Shown one piece after another: positions 60,738 through 64,000 of a DNA stretch of 64,000 nucleotides. This DNA is from Hymenobacter sp. DG25B (lineage in GTDB: Bacteria > Bacteroidota > Bacteroidia > Cytophagales > Hymenobacteraceae). The first letter of the stretch is position 1. The number at the start of each line of letters is the position of its first letter. Below the pieces are notes generated by a model that worked only from the letters and a program-made list of their open reading frames with translations, had not been told where the DNA came from and searched no databases. The translations under genes and the position numbers were made by a program. The stretch lies in NCBI RefSeq assembly GCF_000801315.1, contig NZ_CP010054.1, positions 434,001-498,000 on the forward strand. Reading direction: 5' to 3'.

Positions 60738-61262
60738 ATGACGCGTTGGTTTTTTCTGCTGTCTATTTTAATAGCTGCTTTGGCGGCCGGTATTTATGCC
60801 TATCTGGGCGGTTTCCGCTCTCCGGAAGTAGAGCTGGTAACCACGCAGGGCCCCATTTACCTGGCCGGCAAATATTTCAACGGCCGCGTCGATAGCAAAG
60901 AGTTTGGCCCGCTGTTCCGGCAGGCGCACCAGCTGCAGGAAAGCGGCCAGCTGCGCGGTGAGCTGGCCAACATCTACTACAACGACCCGGAAGCCGCCGG
61001 CGACACCGTAAAGGCATTCATCGGCCTGATTGTGCCCGATACCACTACCCAAACCCTACCCAGCGGCTACCGCTACAGCACGTTCAGCGGCGGCCAACGC
61101 GTAGTGCGCGCCCGCATCAATGCCAGCTACATGGTGGCCCCGGATAAGTTATACGCCGGCATTAAGCGCTACGCGGAGCTGCAAAAGCTAAAGCTACAGA
61201 AGGTCTACGTCGAAAGCTTTCCGGATAAAGGGCCGGTGGAGGTGTTGGCGGTAGTGCAGTAG
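60738..61262 (+). CDS. Membrane-anchored GyrI-like (SOUL/TEX264-like) protein
   Basis: 174 residues: one N-terminal helix (residues about 4-22, WFFLLSILIAALAAGIYAYL) and a GyrI-like soluble domain opening LVTTQGPIYLAGKYFNGRV and closing KVYVESFPDKGPVEVLAVVQ. The combination of an N-terminal helix and GyrI-like domain also occurs in eukaryotic TEX264. Ligand unknown; GyrI-like domains bind small hydrophobic molecules or gyrase. Followed by a terminator and two tRNA genes on the other strand. Confidence 0.75.
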   Translation: MTRWFFLLSILIAALAAGIYAYLGGFRSPEVELVTTQGPIYLAGKYFNGRVDSKEFGPLFRQAHQLQESGQLRGELANIYYNDPEAAGDTVKAFIGLIVPDTTTQTLPSGYRYSTFSGGQRVVRARINASYMVAPDKLYAGIKRYAELQKLKLQKVYVESFPDKGPVEVLAVVQ

Positions 61263-61280
61263 CCGTGCCATCAAAACATG

Positions 61281-61317
61281 AAAAAGCCCGCTGAACCGAA
61301 GTTCAGCGGGCTTTTTT
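61281..61317. terminator. Terminator with CGAA tetraloop
   Basis: Arms AAAAAGCCCGCTGAAC and complement, loop CGAA, T-tract; serves the gene on the left and, in reverse, the tRNA-Pro on the right. Confidence 0.88.
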
Positions 61318-61336
61318 GTAGAGACGGGAAAATAAG

Positions 61337-61410
61337 TCGGGGTGGCAGGATTCGAACCTACGGCCTCGTCGTCCCGAACGACGCGCGCTACCGGGCTGCG
61401 CTACACCCCG
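61337..61410 (-). tRNA. tRNA-Pro (anticodon CGG)
   Basis: 74 nt without CCA. Acceptor CGGGGTG pairs with CACCCCG, discriminator A. Anticodon stem CGTCG/CGACG encloses TTCGGGA, giving anticodon CGG for CCG codons. T-arm contains GGTTCGAATCC. Confidence 0.97.
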
Positions 61411-61462
61411 CGGTGGGTGCTGCCGGTAGCACCCTTGGTACTAGTACTTTTTAGTGCGGAAA

Positions 61463-61492
61463 AAAGCCTCCGAACCGAAGTTCAGAGGCTTT
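61463..61492. terminator. Terminator-like hairpin between the tRNA-Pro genes
   Basis: AAAGCCTC, mismatch, GAAC / CGAA / GTTC, mismatch, GAGGCTTT. The centre GAACCGAAGTTCAG is identical to the hairpin at 61281-61317. Confidence 0.7.
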
Positions 61493-61513
61493 CCGAGCCG
61501 CAGCTCTATTCAG

Positions 61514-61587
61514 TCGGAGTGGCAGGATTCGAACCTACGACCTCCAGCACCCCATGCTGGCGCGATACCAGGCTACGCTACACCCCG
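61514..61587 (-). tRNA. tRNA-Pro (anticodon GGG)
   Basis: 74 nt without CCA. Acceptor CGGGGTG with CACTCCG (one G-T wobble), discriminator A. Anticodon stem CCAGC/GCTGG encloses ATGGGGT, anticodon GGG for CCC/CCU codons. T-arm matches the neighbour exactly. Confidence 0.97.
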
Positions 61588-61937
61588 ATGGAATCGAGTT
61601 GCAAATGTAAGGCATCTAGAAGATGTAACGCAACTTTATCAGCCATAAAATATCAGGAGAAACCAGTTTTAGTAGGAAATGTACAGGTCATCATGGTGGT
61701 AATAGGTTGATGAAAAGAGGGTTATAGGGCTCCGGATTTCCGGATTAAATTGGCGAGAAAGTTGCGCTTAGCTCTGCCTATTATATTCTTTGCCGTAAAT
61801 GCCGCAACGTAAGAAATGGAGAAAATAAAATTGGTCTATATCCGTTTTGTGCAAAAATCTGGTGCGATTTGTGTCCTGGAGCGGCAGATTTTCTTTAATT
61901 TTACAAAAGGGACCTTTCTCTTTTCTGGGTGCTGCTT
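61588..61937. other. 350-bp intergenic region before the KPAA protein
   Basis: AT-richer than flanks; includes TATTCTTTG at about 61785 and TTTG at 61868 with TAATTTTA at 61896-61903, possible but poor matches to the -33/-7 pattern. No gene recognised. Confidence 0.35.
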
Positions 61938-62462
61938 ATGAAAACATTTACTTCGCTGATGGCGCTGGCCATCTTTTTGGTAGGAATCCAGGCTGCTTCT
62001 GCTCAGACGAAGCCAGCGGCTAAGCCAGCGGCTAAGCCAGCGGCCAAACCGGCTGCGAAGGCCCCGGTGAAAACGGCGCCAAAGCCTGCTGCCACGGCTG
62101 CCAAGCCTGCCCCGGCTAAGCCTGCTCCGGCTGCTGCGGCAGCCCCGGCAGCGGCTCCGGCCAAGCCGGCTCTCATTTCGGATACCGATAATGCTGCGCC
62201 GGCCGCAGCCTCTACCGATGCGCTGAAAGTGCGCATCGAGACTAACCCGATTACCAAGCGGCTGGTAGTGCGGACTAACGCCACCGGCCCAACCCGCGTG
62301 GAGGTAAATGATGATGCCGGCCGGCCGGTGCTTACCCGTGATATTGTAGCCGGTGATGCAGCCGCGGTGCTGGATGTAAGCCGCCTGCCTGCCGGGAGCT
62401 ATATTGTACAGTGCACTTCCGGTGAGCGGCGCGGCATGCGCCGCGTCGTGCTGGGTCAATAA
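61938..62462 (+). CDS. Secreted Lys-Pro-Ala-rich protein with T9SS-like C-terminal domain
   Basis: 174 residues from ATG 61938 (MKTFTSLMALAIFLVGIQAASA). Signal peptide cut near ASAQT. Residues about 24-85 are KPAA repeats encoded by near-perfect 12-bp repeats. The last 75 residues, ITKRLVVRTNATGP to GMRRVVLGQ, have the type IX secretion tail layout: V-x-I/V strands, D-x-x-G-R-P-V, a LDVSRLPAGSYIVQ strand and a final strand ending in a basic-valine stretch. So it is likely exported through T9SS or related, but the sorting domain is atypical in length and in its C-terminal end. Passenger function unknown; terminator follows. Confidence 0.75.
   Translation: MKTFTSLMALAIFLVGIQAASAQTKPAAKPAAKPAAKPAAKAPVKTAPKPAATAAKPAPAKPAPAAAAAPAAAPAKPALISDTDNAAPAAASTDALKVRIETNPITKRLVVRTNATGPTRVEVNDDAGRPVLTRDIVAGDAAAVLDVSRLPAGSYIVQCTSGERRGMRRVVLGQ
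62010..62057 (+). repeat. 12-bp tandem repeats encoding KPAA
   Basis: Units AAGCCAGCGGCT at 62010 and 62022, AAGCCAGCGGCC at 62034 and the diverged AAACCGGCTGCG at 62046, each coding Lys-Pro-Ala-Ala. The first three differ at one base, so the tract is prone to length change. Confidence 0.85.
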
Positions 62463-62483
62463 TTCAACTGCCATTCCATATCT

Positions 62484-62520
62484 AAAAAAGCCCAGCTGAA
62501 ATCGTCAGCTGGGCTTTTTT
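62484..62520 (+). terminator. Terminator after KPAA gene
   Basis: 16-bp arms AAAAAAGCCCAGCTGA and complement, loop AATCG, then T-tract. Confidence 0.9.
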
Positions 62521-62551
62521 ATGCTCTGACCAGGCAAACAGGCCCGTTACG

Positions 62552-62559
62552 TATCTTCG
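62552..62559 (+). promoter_or_regulatory. Putative -7 promoter box TATCTTCG
   Basis: One base off TAnnTTTG; ends 4 bases before the ATG at 62564, implying a leaderless message. Confidence 0.45.
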
Positions 62560-62563
62560 CTTT

Positions 62564-63703
62564 ATGGCGCAGCGACTTTTCTCCTACTGGGAGCACCAGA
62601 CGTTTCTGGACACATATGATGTAGTAGTGGTGGGCGGTGGTATTGTGGGGCTTACGGCCGCCATCTTCACCCGGCGGCTGCGGCCCACTGCCCGCGTGTG
62701 CGTGCTGGAGCGCGACCTGCTGCCCAACGGGGCCAGCACCAAAAACGCGGGCTTTGCCTGCTTCGGCAGTATTTCGGAGCTGATAGAACAGGAGAAGAAA
62801 AGCGGAACCGCCACCTTACTACAAGTAGTGCAGGCGCGCTGGCAGGGGCTGGGCTTGCTGCGGGAACTTCTCGGCGACGAGGCCTTACGCTACGAAGGAG
62901 TCGGCGGCTTTGAGCTGTTCCGGCCAGATGATGCCGCCTTGGCGCGCACCTGCCAGGAACATATAGGCTACTATAACCAATTGCTGGCCCCCATTATTGG
63001 TAGGGCCGATATCTTTCGGGACGCCACGGCTTGCCTCCCGGAATTTGGCTTTGCCGGTGTAGAGGTGGTACTGGAGAATACGGCCGAAGGCTGCCTGGAT
63101 ACCGGCCGCATGATGCACCGGCTGCTGCAGCTAGCCTGGCAGGAAGGGGTAACAGTGCTGCACGGCTGCCCGGTAACGGCGCTGGAAAGCCGGGCCGCTG
63201 ATGTGCGGCTGGAAACGGGGTTAGGACCTATGCTGGCCGGGCAGGTACTGCTGGCTACCAATGCCTTCACCACAACGTTCTTCCCGGATTTGGACGTGCA
63301 GGCTGGCCGCGGGCAGGTGTTGGTTACGGAGCCCATTCCCGGCCTGGCCGTGCGCGGCACTTTCCACTACGATAAGGGCTACTACTACTTCCGGCAGGTA
63401 GGCAACCGGCTGCTGCTGGGCGGTGGCCGCAACCTGGATTTTGCCGCCGAAGCTACCACTGAGCCCGGTCTCACCGAGCTGGTGCAAAACCATCTGGAAC
63501 AACTTCTTACCGATGTTATCCTGCCCGGGCAGCGCCCCCGCATTGATTACCGCTGGAGCGGTGTTATGGCCTTCGGGGCCGACCTGCAGCCCATTATACA
63601 GCCGCTCGCCCCGGGTATTTACGGAGCCCTGCGCTGCAACGGCATGGGCGTAGCCATGGGTGCCGGCAGCGGCCGCCGGGCCGCGGAAATGATGAACGGT
63701 TAG
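62564..63703 (+). CDS. FAD-dependent oxidoreductase (D-amino-acid-oxidase/GlpD-type fold)
   Basis: 379 residues. DAO-superfamily: FAD motif VVVVGGGIVGLTAAIFTRR near residue 20, STKNAGFACFGS near 58, and a C-terminal GALRCNGMGVAMGAGSGRRAAEM substrate/FAD motif near 355. GGGRNLDF near 288 and DYRWSGVMAFG near 328 are typical of glycine/sarcosine-type oxidases. Substrate unknown. No Rieske domain, unlike the gene at 47 kb. A promoter-like box lies 4 bases before the ATG, so the mRNA may be leaderless. Confidence 0.85.
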   Translation: MAQRLFSYWEHQTFLDTYDVVVVGGGIVGLTAAIFTRRLRPTARVCVLERDLLPNGASTKNAGFACFGSISELIEQEKKSGTATLLQVVQARWQGLGLLRELLGDEALRYEGVGGFELFRPDDAALARTCQEHIGYYNQLLAPIIGRADIFRDATACLPEFGFAGVEVVLENTAEGCLDTGRMMHRLLQLAWQEGVTVLHGCPVTALESRAADVRLETGLGPMLAGQVLLATNAFTTTFFPDLDVQAGRGQVLVTEPIPGLAVRGTFHYDKGYYYFRQVGNRLLLGGGRNLDFAAEATTEPGLTELVQNHLEQLLTDVILPGQRPRIDYRWSGVMAFGADLQPIIQPLAPGIYGALRCNGMGVAMGAGSGRRAAEMMNG

Positions 63704-63711
63704 CAACTGAA

Positions 63712-63818
63712 CAGTAGCGCGAAGCTCCGGCTTCGCGGACGAGCAGCGCGAGTAGCAGGCGTCTGCATACGTCAGAACTCGCGTTGCTCGTGCGCGAAGC
63801 CGGAGCTTCGCGCTACTG
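63712..63818. repeat. Large inverted repeat (42-bp arms)
   Basis: Left arm 63712-63753, right arm 63777-63818, two mismatches and a 23-base loop. Each arm contains a smaller palindrome GCGAAGC-TCCG-GCTTCGC. It fills the space between the two convergent genes, so it might terminate both, but it is far longer than the other terminators and lacks T-tracts. Looks like a REP/BIME-type interspersed element. Confidence 0.8.
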
Positions 63819-63821
63819 CCT

Positions 63822-64000
63822 TTACGCCTCTTCGCTCTGCAGCTGGCGCTCATACAGCGCCCGGTAGAGGCCATTTTCCTCTTGCATGAGCACCTCGTGG
63901 GTGCCGTGCTGCACTATCTGGCCATCATCGAGTACTAAAATTTCATCGGCCAGCTTTACCGAAGATACCCGGTGGGAAATGATGAGGCTGGTGCGGTTGG
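63822..64000 (-). CDS. ABC transporter ATP-binding protein, C-terminal end (cut by window edge)
   Basis: The last 58 residues are visible (start beyond base 64000). They hold the end of an exporter ATPase: [20 protein letters not shown], with the switch His followed by the usual LADEILVL strand, then [22 protein letters not shown]. Layout equals the C-terminus of MsbA/MdlB-type transporters, so probably a heteromeric or homomeric exporter. Convergent with the FAD oxidase. Confidence 0.88.
   Translation of the reverse strand, partial: NRTSLIISHRVSSVKLADEILVLDDGQIVQHGTHEVLMQEENGLYRALYERQLQSEEA

Noticed and set aside
62010..62057. CRISPR array
   Set aside because: The repeats are 12-bp tandem units without spacers, in frame and coding KPAA.

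Overview
The window is a 64 kb piece of chromosome from a Bacteroidota bacterium, most likely a Hymenobacter or close Cytophagales relative. The reasons are the high-GC coding sequence, the family-typical -7 promoter boxes (TAnnTTTG), the Bacteroidota-restricted families (DUF4270, DUF4293, DUF4476, zinc-less DksA-like protein, half-length GT5 protein, bacterial GGGP synthase) and the weak ribosome binding sites with several GTG/TTG starts. No insertion sequence, prophage or CRISPR array was seen. Most of the window is housekeeping DNA.

Layout. 1-3.6 kb: end of a polyprenyl synthase, a rhomboid protease, small membrane/lipoproteins and a GDPD. 3.6-5.0 kb: an unusual segment with an HTH gene surrounded and overlapped by TGTAA/TTACA boxes, a textbook 16-bp parS site inside a 30-bp palindrome, and about 680 bp of purine-rich sequence without a convincing gene. 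5.0-6.5 kb: dciA-like and recF, both on the minus strand. 6.5-9.8 kb: pdhA, a TPR membrane protein, ribH and the DksA-like protein. 9.9-19 kb: an rRNA pseudouridine synthase with a long disordered N-terminus (frameshifted near its start), then coaX, an outer-membrane protein, lptC, a small membrane protein, ppiD and a TPR lipoprotein/secreted protein, an envelope-biogenesis string. 19-25.5 kb: recJ, a strikingly AT-rich foreign-looking membrane protein, an M61 peptidase, a beta-barrel and lptB.

25.5-33 kb: a GH3-family protein, small proteins, a TIGR00266 protein, gltX, a pentapeptide protein, ridA and a 3HCDH-like protein. 33-41 kb: glmS, DUF4270 lipoprotein and the half-length GT5 protein on the minus strand, facing panC, panD, a flippase-like membrane protein, a heptose-1-P adenylyltransferase and a zinc metallopeptidase. 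41-48.7 kb: acyl-CoA dehydrogenase, AraC regulator, GGGP synthase with two membrane proteins, a J-domain/TPR protein and a FAD-Rieske oxidoreductase. 48.8-54 kb: tRNA-Phe, a two-gene Fe-S electron-transfer unit split by an array of 7-bp repeats, a conserved small protein and a frameshifted OmpA/PD40 lipoprotein. 54-64 kb: DUF4476, DUF4293, thiolase, GNAT, truA, an MsbA-like ABC exporter, a GyrI-like protein, two tRNA-Pro genes, a KPAA-repeat secreted protein, a FAD oxidase, a large inverted repeat and the end of a second ABC exporter.

Taken together the genes serve envelope and lipopolysaccharide assembly (lptB, lptC, ppiD, glmS, heptose adenylyltransferase, MsbA-like exporter), cofactor synthesis (panC, panD, coaX, ribH), recombination/replication (recF, recJ, DciA) and acyl-CoA metabolism. 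The parS site beside dciA and recF suggests the segment is not far from the chromosomal origin, although dnaA, parA and parB are not in the window. The most unusual spots are the 3.6-5.0 kb segment, the AT-rich gene at 21.1 kb, the heptad repeat array at 50.5 kb, and two single-base frameshifts that both look like a lost base in a short homopolymer.
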